From assembly GCA_963800215.1 (NCBI GenBank), contig CAWCZY010000010.1, positions 186,001 through 250,000 on the forward strand: a stretch of DNA of 64,000 nucleotides, given 5' to 3'. The notes under the pieces were generated by a model that made no database searches, was not told the origin of the DNA, and saw nothing but the letters and a program-made list of their open reading frames with translations. The DNA is from JAJPKK01 sp963800215 (GTDB lineage Bacteria > Pseudomonadota > Alphaproteobacteria > Rhizobiales > Xanthobacteraceae). This document shows, in pieces, positions 1 to 8,500 of the stretch (position 1 is the first letter of the stretch; each line of letters begins with the position of its first letter). A program made the translations under genes and the position numbers.

Positions 1-2
1 CG

Positions 3-449
3 GAAACCGCCATCCACGGCGCCCGCGAGCTCTCCTTCGACATCAACGCCTGGGAATCGCGCTGGCCGATCAACACCTACAGTGCGCGTGATGCTTCCAA
101 GCTCAGCAAGGCGATGCGCGACCGCCTGGTGCAGGCGGAGGCGATGACCGTCGAGGATTACCGGGGAATGCTGACCGAGCGGCAGAGGCGGCGCTGCGTC
201 TATGACGCGCTGGCGCCGGAATTCGATGCCTGCATCACGCTGGCGGCCACCGGCGCCGCGCCGGTGGGCCTGCATTCCACCGGCAATCCGGTGTTCGTGG
301 TTCCGGCCTCGATGCTCGGCATCCCCGCGATCTCGCTCCCGGTGCTCGCCGATGGAGGCCTGCCGCTCGGGCTTCAGCTGATGGGTTTCGCCGATCGCGA
401 CGCCGCGCTGTTTTCGTGCGCCGGCGGCGTGCTGGCCTTGCTCAAGTGA
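3..449 (+). CDS. Amidase signature family protein, C-terminal part (5' end outside window)
   Basis: The reading frame is open from the first bases, so only the C-terminal 148 residues or so are present. The end carries the typical amidase-signature C-terminus: a GNPVFVVPASMLGIPAISLP stretch followed by GLPLGLQLMG. In this family these strands follow the Ser-cisSer-Lys catalytic core, which would lie upstream of the window. Family members hydrolyse amides, but substrate cannot be told from this part. The last residues (ALFSCAGGVLALLK) are short compared with many amidases. The assignment to the superfamily is firm; the specific function is unknown. Confidence 0.8.
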   Translation, partial: ETAIHGARELSFDINAWESRWPINTYSARDASKLSKAMRDRLVQAEAMTVEDYRGMLTERQRRRCVYDALAPEFDACITLAATGAAPVGLHSTGNPVFVVPASMLGIPAISLPVLADGGLPLGLQLMGFADRDAALFSCAGGVLALLK

Positions 450-535
450 GGTATCAACCTACCCCCAACGGTACGGCCAGCCGGGAGAAAGTCTACTTTG
501 CATGGGGTTGTTTTCAAGAAAATGTTGGCGCGTCG

Positions 536-742
536 CTATCGAGGCGCCGTCCATGACAGGCAAACGCGATCGGAGTTCCACCAGCCCTGCTTATCGCACG
601 GCACCGGAGCCGGGTCCGCAATGGGTGCCCGCACGGAGGAAGGGCTCCAGCGTTCGGCGACGTAAGCGGGTTGGATCAGCGCCACCAGCGTACCGGCAAC
701 GGCCACGGCGAAAACCGGAAATACGAGGCGTTTGAAGGACAT
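536..742 (-). CDS. Small exported hypothetical protein (68 aa)
   Basis: A 68-residue protein starts at an ATG (complement of 740-742) behind a G-rich run. The N-terminus has a Lys-Arg pair and the hydrophobic segment LVFPVFAVAVAGTLVALIQP, fitting a signal peptide or single membrane anchor. The short mature part has two cysteines (PCDKQGWW and RVCLSW) that could form a disulfide. The frame stays open far upstream on this strand, but that extension only mirrors the MFS gene on the other strand. The two genes diverge. I do not recognise a family. Confidence 0.5.
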   Translation of the reverse strand: MSFKRLVFPVFAVAVAGTLVALIQPAYVAERWSPSSVRAPIADPAPVPCDKQGWWNSDRVCLSWTAPR

Positions 743-868
743 TTGAACCCCCCGTCCAGAAGTTGTCCTTCGGTAGTAGCAGTGCCCCATCCGATGGTTC
801 GAAGCGTGAGCTACATTTTTAATTGCTGATCCAATCCGGCTCCCCCGGGAGCTTTCCCAGGAGGGCCA

Positions 869-2194
869 ATGTCGCGCGATTCCGGGCTGGTTCTGGCTGC
901 CTGTTGCCTGGCGATGCTGGCAGTCGGCGAGAACAGCACGGCGATCATGGCGGCGCTGCCCGCGATGACGAGCAGCCTCGACCTGGCGCCAGCGACGGTC
1001 GAATGGGTCGTCAACGCCTACCTGCTGGCATCGGCGGTGTTCATCATCCTGGGCGGCGAAGCGGCGGACCAGTTCGGGGCGCGCCGTTCCTCGGCCGCCG
1101 GGATCGCACTGTTTGCCCTTGCCTCGCTGATCATCGCCGTCGCCGACAATGCCGCCGCGGTGGTCGGCGCCCGAGCGCTGCAAGGGTTCGGCGCCGCCTT
1201 CGCCGTTGCGGGCACGCTCGCCGCCGTGACCGAGGCGGCCCCGGATTCGGACCGCGCCCGGGCGATCAGTGCCTGGACCGGCTTCCTGATGCTCGGCTTC
1301 AGCATCGGGCCGCTGGTGGGCGGAGCGGTGACCCACTACGCCGGCTGGCGCGTCATTTTCTGGCTGAATGTTGTCGCCATGCTCCCGGCGGCGATGGCGC
1401 TCTGGCTCTGTCCGGGAACCGGGGGCGGGCAGAGGCGCCCCATCGACTGGCTCGGGCTCGGCCTGCTCGCCGTTTTCATGGTGACGCTCATCTCCGGGCT
1501 GCACGCATTGCCCGCCGTCCGTTCCGATCCGAAGGCTGCGATCGGTCCGCTCGGACTGGCAACGGTCGCCTTCGCCGCGCTGGTTTGGGCGGAGACGCGC
1601 CATCATCGGCCGCTGCTCGACTTCGGGCTGTTCGGCAACCGGAACTTTGCGCTCGCTTGCGCGCTGGTGTTTCTCCTCATGTTCGACATCATGAACATCC
1701 TTCTCTACTACAACCTGTTCGCGCAGGCGCCGGATGGGCTGGCCATGACTCCCATTGCGGCCGGCCTCTCGCTCATGCCCCTCTCGGCCGCCTTCTTCGG
1801 GTTTGCCCGGGTGGCGCCCTGGCTCGCGGTCAAGGCCGGAACGATGAGGATGATGGTGGGCGGGTCGCTGCTGCTCGCGGTGGGCTGCGCCGTTGCCTGG
1901 GCGGCTGTCGAAAGCGCCGGGTTCACCGTGCTGATGCTCGGCCTGTTCGCGGCGGGAGCCGGCATCGCGCTGCCCTACGCTTCGACGCCGCGGATCGGCC
2001 TCGCGGCACTGCTGCAGACGCAGGCCGGAAAGGGCTCGGGCGTGCTCAACTCCTGCAGCTTTCTCGGCGGCACGGTCGGTGTCACCGTCGGCGGGATCGT
2101 ATTCGACTTTGCCGGCTTCGGCGGCGTCCTGGCGCTGGTGGGACTTTCCGCGCTCCTCGCCGCGGGCCTTTCGCTGCGCTTGCGCGCAGCGTAA
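869..2194 (+). CDS. MFS transporter, DHA2/EmrB-QacA-like drug exporter
   Basis: A 441-residue polytopic membrane protein with a good Shine-Dalgarno (AGGAGG ending about 7 bases before the ATG). An MFS motif-A-like loop (GGEAADQFGARRS) follows the second membrane segment. The region GFLMLGFSIGPLVGGAVTHY followed by WRVIFWLN matches motif C of drug:H+ antiporters, and GARALQGFGAAF fits motif B. Known relatives extrude drugs, dyes or metabolites across the inner membrane by proton antiport. It stands alone, diverging from the small exported gene at 536-742, with no adjacent regulator, so the substrate is unknown. Confidence 0.85.
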   Translation: MSRDSGLVLAACCLAMLAVGENSTAIMAALPAMTSSLDLAPATVEWVVNAYLLASAVFIILGGEAADQFGARRSSAAGIALFALASLIIAVADNAAAVVGARALQGFGAAFAVAGTLAAVTEAAPDSDRARAISAWTGFLMLGFSIGPLVGGAVTHYAGWRVIFWLNVVAMLPAAMALWLCPGTGGGQRRPIDWLGLGLLAVFMVTLISGLHALPAVRSDPKAAIGPLGLATVAFAALVWAETRHHRPLLDFGLFGNRNFALACALVFLLMFDIMNILLYYNLFAQAPDGLAMTPIAAGLSLMPLSAAFFGFARVAPWLAVKAGTMRMMVGGSLLLAVGCAVAWAAVESAGFTVLMLGLFAAGAGIALPYASTPRIGLAALLQTQAGKGSGVLNSCSFLGGTVGVTVGGIVFDFAGFGGVLALVGLSALLAAGLSLRLRAA

Positions 2195-2289
2195 CCGCTC
2201 CGGCACACAAAACGCTGGCAATTCCGCGCACCGCACGTGTATTGCCACCTGGACGGACCTGTGCCCCAAGACCCAAGTAAGTCATCGCG

Positions 2290-3223
2290 ATGAAGCTCGC
2301 CGTGCCCGACATGATCTCGAATTCGTACTTCCCGGCGATCGCCGCGGCCGAGCTCGGATTCTTCGAGGCGGAAGGGCTCGACATCGATGTCGAGCTGATC
2401 TTTCCGGTCGACAAGGCCTATATGGCGCTGCGCGACGGTGCGGTCGACTTCGTCGGCGGCTCCGCTCATTCGGCGCTGGCGGCGTTTCCGCAATGGCAGG
2501 GCGTCAAGCTCGTCTGCGCCCAGGCCCAGGGCATGTACTGGTTCCTGGTGATGCACCGCGACCTCGGCGTCGCGCGCGGCGACATCGCCGCGGTGAAGGG
2601 CCGCAGCATCGGCGCCGCGCCATGGGTCGAGATGGGGCTGCGCCGCCTGCTGGCCGAAGCCGGCATCGATCTCGAACGCGACGGCGTGAAGATCGCGCCG
2701 GTGCCCGGCGCACTCGCTGCCGGTGTGAATTTCGGCGTCACTGCGGCGAAGGCGCTGGAGGACCGCAAGATCGACGGCTTCTGGGCGAACGGGATGGGGG
2801 CGGAGGTGGCGGTGCGCCGCGGCATCGGCACCATCGTGCTCGATGTCCGCCGCGGCGACGGCCCCAAGCCCTGCTTCAACTACACCATGGCATCGATCGC
2901 CGCCACCGACCGCCTGATCGAGCGCACGCCCGAGACTGCCGCGGCGGCGGCGCGCGCCATCGCCAGGACCCATGCCGCGCTCAAGGCCGACGTGAATCTC
3001 GCAACCGGCATCGGACGCAAGCTGTTCCCGCCCGCGGAGGCCGAGCTGATCGCCGAACTGATCCGCCGCGACCTGCCTTATTACGACGCGCCGGATCAGC
3101 CCGGAGTTCGTCGCGGGCATGAACGCCTTCGCCCGCGACCTCGGCATCCTCAAGGGCGATGTGCCTTATGACCGCGTGGTTGCGACACAGTTCGCCGAAC
3201 TCGCCGCCGCCCGATCGGCTTAG
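2290..3223 (+). CDS. NMT1/ThiY-like ABC substrate-binding protein, one frameshift
   Basis: Encodes about 310 residues of a periplasmic-binding-protein fold of the NMT1/SsuA/TauA type: AAAELGFFEAEGLDIDVELI near the start, then DGAVDFVGG. There is no obvious signal peptide from this ATG, so the true start may differ or the protein may be cytosolic. From the start the frame runs into unrelated sequence after YYDAP. The natural C-terminus (ISPEFVAGMNAFARDLGILK, ending at the TAG at 3221-3223) lies in the next frame. One surplus G at 3093-3094 explains this. It is followed 14 bases later by the MetE-like gene, so probably co-transcribed. Confidence 0.7.
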
Positions 3224-3237
3224 AATCCGAGGTTTCC

Positions 3238-4257
3238 ATGCTGCCGACCTGTCTCGTTGGTTCCTATCCGCAGCCGGAATGGCTGATCGACCGGGCCAGG
3301 CTGTCGAAGCAGGTGCCGCGCGTGCGTGCCCGCGACCTCTGGCTGATCGGCGCCGACCATCTGGAAGCGGCCCAGGACGACGCCACGATCCTCGCCATCC
3401 GCGACCAGGAGCGCGCCGGCATCGACATCGTGAGCGACGGCGAGCAGCGCCGCGAGAGCTATTCCAACCACTTCGCCACCGCGCTGGAAGGGGTCGACAC
3501 CGACAATCCCGGCCGCGCCATGAGCCGCATGGGCCGGCCGATGGCGGTGCCGCGCATCACCGGCAAGATCAGGCGGCGTGGCCCGGTCGAGGTGCGCGAC
3601 GTGGCGCTGCTGCGCGCCAGCACCGACCGCAAGATCAAGGCGACGGTGCCGGGACCCTTCACCATGAGCCGCCAGGCCCAGGACGACCATTACGGCGACG
3701 AAGCCGCCGTCGCCATGGCCTTCGCCGACGCCGTCAATGCCGAGATCAAGGACCTGTTCGCGGCGGGCGCCGACATCGTCCAGGTCGACGAGCCCTGGAT
3801 GCAGCAATATCCGGTCGAGGCCCGGGCGTTCGGGCTCGACGCGCTCAACCGGGCGCTCGCGGGGGTCGGCGGCACCGTCGCAGTGCATCTGTGCTTCGGC
3901 TATGCGGCCGTGGTCCACGACAAGCCGGCCGGATATTCCTTCCTCGCCGAGCTGGAGAAATCGACCGCCCAGCAGATCTCGATCGAAGCGGCGCAGCCGC
4001 GGCTCGACCTCGCGATCTTGAGGAAGCTGCCGTCCAAGACCATCATATTGGGCGTGATCGACCTGTCCGACATGACCGTCGAGACGCCGGAGATCGTGGC
4101 CGGCCGCATCCGCGCGGCGCTGCCCCATGTGCCGCCGGAGCGGCTTGTGGTCGCGCCGGACTGCGGCATGAAATACCTGCCCCGCGCGGTCGCATACGGT
4201 AAGATGAAGGCCATGGTGGACGGCGCCCGCATCGTGCGGCAGGAAGTCCAGCGATAG
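3238..4257 (+). CDS. MetE-like protein (cobalamin-independent methionine synthase catalytic-domain family)
   Basis: A 339-residue stand-alone version of the C-terminal zinc domain of MetE. It opens with the family start CLVGSYPQPEWL and has DIVSDGEQRRESY and DIVQVDEPWMQQY. Likely zinc ligands are His217 and Cys219 (HLCFG) and Cys309 (PDCGMKYL). Full MetE is about 750 residues with a substrate-binding N-domain that is absent here. Relatives of this short type may transfer methyl or alkyl groups to thiols, including epoxyalkane:coenzyme M transferases. Whether this one makes methionine is unknown. It sits between a binding protein and an aromatic dioxygenase, suggesting a catabolic role. Confidence 0.75.
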   Translation: MLPTCLVGSYPQPEWLIDRARLSKQVPRVRARDLWLIGADHLEAAQDDATILAIRDQERAGIDIVSDGEQRRESYSNHFATALEGVDTDNPGRAMSRMGRPMAVPRITGKIRRRGPVEVRDVALLRASTDRKIKATVPGPFTMSRQAQDDHYGDEAAVAMAFADAVNAEIKDLFAAGADIVQVDEPWMQQYPVEARAFGLDALNRALAGVGGTVAVHLCFGYAAVVHDKPAGYSFLAELEKSTAQQISIEAAQPRLDLAILRKLPSKTIILGVIDLSDMTVETPEIVAGRIRAALPHVPPERLVVAPDCGMKYLPRAVAYGKMKAMVDGARIVRQEVQR

Positions 4258-4286
4258 ATCGTTCCGGAAGCAGTACGGAGAGTTCC

Positions 4287-5162
4287 ATGCCCTATGTGAC
4301 CGAGCAGAATTTGACCGATGTCGTCCGCGAGCGCTGGCAGGCGGTGCCCGACCCGCGGCTGCGCGAGGTGATGGCGTCCTTCATCAAGCACGTCCATGGA
4401 TTCGTGCGCGAAATCCAGCCCACCCAGGCCGAATGGGCGACGGCGATCGATTTCCTCACCCGGATCGGCAAGAAGTGCGACGACAAGCGCCAGGAGTTCA
4501 TCCTGTTCTCCGACGTGATGGGCGTCAGCATGCTGATCGACGCCTTGAACAACCGGCTGGAGAGCGGGGCGACACCGACCACGGTCGAAGGCCCGTTCCA
4601 CGTCCCCAACGCGCCGGCCATCGCCGACGGCGGCAACATGGCGGAGAAATGCCCGGGCATTCCCTGCTTCATCACCGGGACGGTGCGGGGGCTGGACGGC
4701 CGGCCGGTCGCCAATGCCTCGCTCGACCTGTGGCAGACCGACGGCGAGGGGCTCTACGAGGCCCAGCGCGACGTCACCGAGCCGTGGATGCGCGGCCTGT
4801 TCCACAGCAAGCCGGACGGGTCCTACTCGGTCCGCACCGTCGCGCCAATTGGCTACTCGATCCCCATGGATGGGCCGATCGGGGACCTCGTGAAGCACAC
4901 CGAGGTCTCGGAAATGCGCCCCGCCCATATCCATTTCTGCATCGAGGCGCCGGGCTATCACCGGGTGGTCACCCACCTGTTCCAGCGCGGCTGCCCCTAC
5001 ATCGAAACCGACGTGGTCTACGGGGTGAAGGCGCCGCTGATCGTCGATTTCGTCGAGCATCCGCCGGGCATCGCGCCGAACGGCGACAAGATCGACACCA
5101 AGTTCTACACCATCGCCTACGACTTCGTGCTGCAGCCGAAAGCGCAGGCGGCCGCGGCGTAG
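4287..5162 (+). CDS. Intradiol ring-cleavage dioxygenase, hydroxyquinol 1,2-dioxygenase-like
   Basis: A 291-residue non-haem Fe(III) intradiol dioxygenase. An N-terminal dimerisation helical domain (about residues 1-95) precedes the beta-sandwich beginning near VEGPFHVPNAP. The iron ligands can be placed as Tyr157 (GLYEAQ), Tyr190 (GYSIP), His214 and His216 (RPAHIHF), with spacing like catechol 1,2-dioxygenase. The sequence resembles hydroxyquinol (1,2,4-benzenetriol) dioxygenases, which yield maleylacetate, but catechol activity is also possible. Shine-Dalgarno GGAGA precedes the ATG. It lies 29 bases after the MetE-like gene and upstream of a TctC binding protein, so it is probably part of one transcript. 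Confidence 0.85.
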   Translation: MPYVTEQNLTDVVRERWQAVPDPRLREVMASFIKHVHGFVREIQPTQAEWATAIDFLTRIGKKCDDKRQEFILFSDVMGVSMLIDALNNRLESGATPTTVEGPFHVPNAPAIADGGNMAEKCPGIPCFITGTVRGLDGRPVANASLDLWQTDGEGLYEAQRDVTEPWMRGLFHSKPDGSYSVRTVAPIGYSIPMDGPIGDLVKHTEVSEMRPAHIHFCIEAPGYHRVVTHLFQRGCPYIETDVVYGVKAPLIVDFVEHPPGIAPNGDKIDTKFYTIAYDFVLQPKAQAAAA

Positions 5163-5170
5163 GATTTACC

Positions 5171-5204
5171 CTTCTCCCTCCCCCGCAGGCGGGAGAGGGA
5201 GAAG
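5171..5204 (+). repeat. Palindromic REP-like hairpin (CCCTCCCCCGC type)
   Basis: A near-perfect inverted repeat of about 14-bp arms around GCAGGC lies in the gap after the dioxygenase stop. The same core (CTCCCCCGC-n-GCGGGAGAGGG) recurs at 23544, 35408-35573 and 40399-40500. There is no T-run, so it is better called a dispersed repeat than a classical terminator, although it could attenuate or stabilise the transcript. Confidence 0.7.
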
Positions 5205-5239
5205 TGCTGCGGCGCGCGGACCGCAATTGGGAACACATC

Positions 5240-6220
5240 ATGACCCGTAGCCTGCGTTTTGCGATCCTCGCGGTGGCAATGAGCCTCGTTGCCGCCACAA
5301 CGGCCGCCGCCCAGACCGCGGGCGCCCCGTCCTGGCCCGCCAAGCCGATCAAGGCCTTCATCCCGTTCGGCGCCGGTAGCGCGACCGACATCGTGCCCCG
5401 CGCCGTGTTCGATCTCCTCGCCATGGAACTGGGGCAGCCCATCGTGATCGAGAATCGCGGCGGCGCCGGCGGCACGCTGGGCGTCGGCGCCGTGGTACGG
5501 GCGGAGCCGGACGGCTACACCATCCTCGCCAATTCCTCCGCCCACGCCATCGCGCCATGGATCGTGCCGAACCTCCCCTACGACACCGCCAAGGACCTCG
5601 CCGGGGTTCTGATGATCGGCCAGAACGCCAATGTCCTGATCGTCTCGCCCACCAAGGGTTGGCACACCGTCCAGGACCTCGTCGCCTTCGCCAAGGCCAA
5701 GCGCGGCACCATCAATTACGGCTCCGCCGGCGTCGGCACCGCGACCCAAATGAGCGCGGAGCAATTCCGGCTCAGCGCCGGCATCGAGGCCGTGCATATC
5801 CCCTACAAGGGCGGCGCCGAGGCCCTGACCGACGTGCTGGGCGGCCGCATCGACTTCTATTTCTGCCCGATCTCGACCGCGCTGCCGTTCATTCGCGACG
5901 GCCGGGTGCTGGCGCTGGCCGTCAGCACGCCGGCTCGGGCGTCCGACCTGCCGAACGTACCGACCACGCTGGAGGCCGGCTATCCGGATTCCGACACGAC
6001 GATCTGGTACGGCGTGTTCATGCCGGCGAAGACGCCGCGCGCCATCATCGAGAAATTCCACGCCGCCGGCATGAGACTGCTCGCGACGCCGCAAATGCAG
6101 GAGAAGCTCAAGCAGCTTGCGGTCGATCCGATGCCGCTCACGCCGGTGGAAATGGACACGTTCGTCGCCCGCGAGATCGCGGCCAACGGAAAGTTGATCA
6201 AAGCCGCCGGCATCCAATGA
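5240..6220 (+). CDS. Bug/TctC family tripartite tricarboxylate transporter substrate-binding protein
   Basis: A 326-residue exported solute-binding protein. A signal peptide (RSLRFAILAVAMSLVAATTAAAQ) precedes the mature start WPAKPIKAFIPFGAGSATDI, the usual Bug opening. IENRGGAGGTLG and INYGSAGVGTATQ are further family motifs, and the C-terminal region (PNVPTTLEAGYP) fits. The family binds carboxylates and aromatic acids for TctAB-type transporters; no tctA/tctB genes lie nearby, as is common for orphan Bug proteins. The position behind a ring-cleavage dioxygenase suggests an aromatic or carboxylate ligand. The start is taken at the ATG giving the complete signal peptide. Confidence 0.9.
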   Translation: MTRSLRFAILAVAMSLVAATTAAAQTAGAPSWPAKPIKAFIPFGAGSATDIVPRAVFDLLAMELGQPIVIENRGGAGGTLGVGAVVRAEPDGYTILANSSAHAIAPWIVPNLPYDTAKDLAGVLMIGQNANVLIVSPTKGWHTVQDLVAFAKAKRGTINYGSAGVGTATQMSAEQFRLSAGIEAVHIPYKGGAEALTDVLGGRIDFYFCPISTALPFIRDGRVLALAVSTPARASDLPNVPTTLEAGYPDSDTTIWYGVFMPAKTPRAIIEKFHAAGMRLLATPQMQEKLKQLAVDPMPLTPVEMDTFVAREIAANGKLIKAAGIQ

Positions 6221-6256
6221 ACGCACCGGAGCCGGTTGCCTTCGGGAGAGTGACGA

Positions 6257-6679
6257 ATGGACATCAGGAAGATCACCGATGAATTGTCGGTCGCGCCGCA
6301 GATCCAGGCCGCGGAGGTGCCCGCCATCGCCGCGGCGGGATTCCGCGCCGTCATCTGCAACCGCCCCGACGGGGAATCGTCGGACCAACCCAGCGGCAGC
6401 GAAATCGAAACCGCGGTGAACGCGAATGGGCTCGTCTGGCGCTCCCAGCCGGTGCTGTCGGGCGGCGTCACCCTGGCGGATGGCGAGGCGTTCGGCGCCC
6501 TGCTGGCGGAACTGCCGAAGCCGGTGCTCGCCTATTGCCGCTCCGGCACGCGCTGCGCCGCACTGTGGTCGCTCTCGCAAGCCGGCAAGCGCCCGCTGGC
6601 GGAGATCGTCAGCCGCACCAATGCCGCCGGCTATGATGTCGTGGCACTCATGGAACGCATGCTGGGCCCGGGGACCTGA
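6257..6679 (+). CDS. TIGR01244/DUF442 family protein (dual-specificity phosphatase-like, rhodanese-associated)
   Basis: A 140-residue cytosolic protein with the compact DUF442 fold. The opening DIRKITDELSVAPQI and the CNRPDGE segment are typical. The phosphatase-like loop is CRSGTRCAALW (Cys-x5-Arg), so the P-loop nucleophile and arginine are intact. Members occur alone or fused to metallo-beta-lactamase/sulfur dioxygenases and are thought to act on phosphate or persulfide groups. Shine-Dalgarno GGGAG lies 7 bases before the ATG. It follows the TctC gene by 36 bases; its role in that group is unclear. Confidence 0.8.
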   Translation: MDIRKITDELSVAPQIQAAEVPAIAAAGFRAVICNRPDGESSDQPSGSEIETAVNANGLVWRSQPVLSGGVTLADGEAFGALLAELPKPVLAYCRSGTRCAALWSLSQAGKRPLAEIVSRTNAAGYDVVALMERMLGPGT

Positions 6680-6844
6680 CGGCTTCGCCCACTGCCAGCC
6701 GGCGCCCGGTTGCCCCGCATCAATGCGCGCAAGGGCGGCATCCGCCTGTGCTGCAGTCGGACTTTTCCCATTCCTCGATGGATGCAGTGTGACGCGACGA
6801 TGTCGCGTTGCAGCGAACCCTATTATACCTAGGGAAAGGCCGCC

Positions 6845-6860
6845 TTGCCCCTAAGAACAA
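6845..6860 (+). promoter_or_regulatory. Putative operator, dyad copy 1 (TTGCCCCTAAGAACAA)
   Basis: A 16-bp imperfect dyad of the form TTG-n10-CAA, 97 bp upstream of the AraC-type gene. Two closely related copies precede other regulatory genes at 8402-8417 and 9112-9127 at similar distances. Binding protein unknown; the reading as an operator is inference from recurrence and position. Confidence 0.45.
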
Positions 6861-6957
6861 TTTTGCTTCGTGCCCAGTAACGTAAGGTCTTTGGGCAACG
6901 TCGCACCAGCATCGGCTCTCGCCGGGTGCCGACGTGAGGTCCAGGCAGGGGTTACCC

Positions 6958-7419
6958 ATGGGGTCGCAGCACGGGCAGCGGTATCGGCAGATCGTGTGCC
7001 GAATCGAAGAGCTTCTTCGTACCGATCGCGGCGAACAGTTGCATGTGGACGACCTCTGCCGCGCCGCCGCGGTGACCGAACGCACCCTTCGCAATGCATT
7101 CCGGAAGGTTCACGGCGTCTCGCCCTATCGCTATCTGCGCGGATTTCGGATGACCCAGGCCCGACAGGCGCTGCTGTCGGCCGCTTCCAGGCGCGGAACC
7201 GTGACCGAAGTCGCCATGCAGTTCGGGTTTCTCGAGCTCGGCCGGTTTGCCGTCGATTACCGTTCCGCGTTCGGCGAGTGCCCGTCGGCGACGTTGCGAC
7301 GTGCGCTCGAGCGTGATGTTCCGGCAGCGCCGCGGATCGGATATGGCCCGGCTCCGTTCCCGATCGAGGCCATACCGCCGTCGCAATATGCAGGCGCCGT
7401 CCAGCACGCCGCCGCCTGA
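6958..7419 (+). CDS. AraC-type helix-turn-helix regulator without a sensor domain
   Basis: About 153 residues from the ATG at 6958, which has an AGGGG Shine-Dalgarno; a GTG at 6934 would add eight residues. Both AraC HTH motifs are present: LHVDDLCRAAAVTERTLRNA and VTEVAMQFGFLELGRFAVDY, the latter followed by FGECPS. The first half of the second motif connects to the family signature GVSPYRYLRGFRMTQARQAL. There is no N-terminal ligand or dimerisation domain, so activity may depend on expression level or a partner. It opens a cluster of regulators and has the 16-bp dyad upstream, compatible with autoregulation. Confidence 0.8.
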   Translation: MGSQHGQRYRQIVCRIEELLRTDRGEQLHVDDLCRAAAVTERTLRNAFRKVHGVSPYRYLRGFRMTQARQALLSAASRRGTVTEVAMQFGFLELGRFAVDYRSAFGECPSATLRRALERDVPAAPRIGYGPAPFPIEAIPPSQYAGAVQHAAA

Positions 7420-7692
7420 GGGCGTGGGTTTCGCGCCCGCCCGCCGCGGAGATCGAAATTAACCTTGTCTTAAGAATGGTGCCCCGTATCGATCCAACGA
7501 GCCATTCCAAGTGAAGGTTTATCTTCAAATATTATCTAAAATCGAGGTATATTATCTTTAACTGGGGTTGGCGCCGTATCGAAACGGCACATCGCATCCG
7601 CGTTTTGTTCGATGCCATATAGTGGAGGGCGGGGCTGTCGTCCTTGAACTATCCGGCCGCGGCGGCATTCCACCCCTTTGAGGAGGCGGCGG

Positions 7693-8373
7693 ATGCAGGA
7701 AGCGTCACACGTCATTCATGTCGTCGACGACGATTCGTCGTTCCGCTCCGCCGTCGCACGGCTGCTGAGCGCGGCCGGCTACGAAGTCGCACTCTATGAG
7801 ACCTCGCAGCAGTTGCTGGAGAAGCCGCCGACGAACCTGTCCGATTGCATTCTTCTCGACGTGCAGATGTCGGGCTTGTCCGGACCGCAACTGCAAGACC
7901 GCTTGTCGCTGTTGGGAAACCGGTTGCCGATCGTGTTCCTGACCGGGCATGGCGACATACCCACCAGCGTGCGCACCATCAAGGCCGGCGCGGAAGACTT
8001 CCTGACCAAGCCGGTCACCAAGGAGCGGCTGCTCGACACCATCAAGCGCGCCCTGGAGCACGCCGATCAGCTGCGGGCGCGGGCAGAGGAGACGGATGCC
8101 CTGCTGGCGCTCGTCCAGAGCCTCACGCCGCGCGAAAAGCAGGTGTTCGCCCTGGTGGTCCGCGGCATGCTCAACAAGCAGATTGCCCATGAATTGGGGA
8201 CCTCCGAACGCACCGTCAAAGCCCATCGGCACATGGTCATGGAAAAGTGCGGGGTTCGCTCGGTCGCAGAACTCGTCCTGATCGCCGAACGCACCGGAAT
8301 CATGCCCGCGGACAGTGTCACGGCAAAGAAGCACGCGCCGCGCACCAAGAAAATGGCAGCGAACGCCTGCTGA
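7693..8373 (+). CDS. FixJ-family two-component response regulator
   Basis: 226 residues from the ATG at 7693, preceded by GAGGAGG; a TTG five codons upstream is less likely. The receiver has the acidic cluster (VVDDDSS, residues 11-16), phosphoacceptor Asp56 (CILLDVQMSGLSG), the TGH switch segment and the LTKPV lysine. A LuxR-type HTH follows (LTPREKQVFALVVRGMLNKQ, then ERTVKAHRHMVMEKCG). The tail is lysine-rich. All phosphotransfer residues are present. The nearest kinase is the membrane histidine kinase at 10584-11555, a plausible partner since such pairs are common in Bradyrhizobium relatives. The dyad found before its neighbours is not evident here. Confidence 0.9.
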   Translation: MQEASHVIHVVDDDSSFRSAVARLLSAAGYEVALYETSQQLLEKPPTNLSDCILLDVQMSGLSGPQLQDRLSLLGNRLPIVFLTGHGDIPTSVRTIKAGAEDFLTKPVTKERLLDTIKRALEHADQLRARAEETDALLALVQSLTPREKQVFALVVRGMLNKQIAHELGTSERTVKAHRHMVMEKCGVRSVAELVLIAERTGIMPADSVTAKKHAPRTKKMAANAC

Positions 8374-8399
8374 TTTCGAACAGTCTGCGTCGGCGCCGT

Positions 8400-8419
8400 C
8401 ATTGCCCCTTGGGGCAATG
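8400..8419 (+). promoter_or_regulatory. Putative operator, dyad copy 2 (perfect 9-bp inverted repeat)
   Basis: CATTGCCCC-TT-GGGGCAATG is a perfect inverted repeat 81 bp before the lone receiver gene. Its 16-bp core (8402-8417) is the most symmetric of three related sites in this cluster. It lies just after the FixJ-like gene, so it could also form a short hairpin in that transcript, but the absence of a T-run and the recurrence upstream of other genes favour an operator. Confidence 0.5.
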
Positions 8420-8500
8420 AGCGGAGCGTTTGCGGAGTGATATACCGAAGCGATCACCGGCGCTTGGCCAGCACCTCTGGCCGCCGTTCTCCGGGACGCG

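Noticed and set aside
743..2269. Very long minus-strand open frame opposite the MFS transporter
   Set aside because: It is Arg/Gln/His-rich with no domain and lies fully antisense to a clear membrane protein; only its last 68 codons (536-742) outside the MFS gene look real.
5171..5204. Rho-independent terminator after the dioxygenase
   Set aside because: The hairpin lacks a T-run and is a copy of a dispersed repeat found in four places; terminator function is unsupported.
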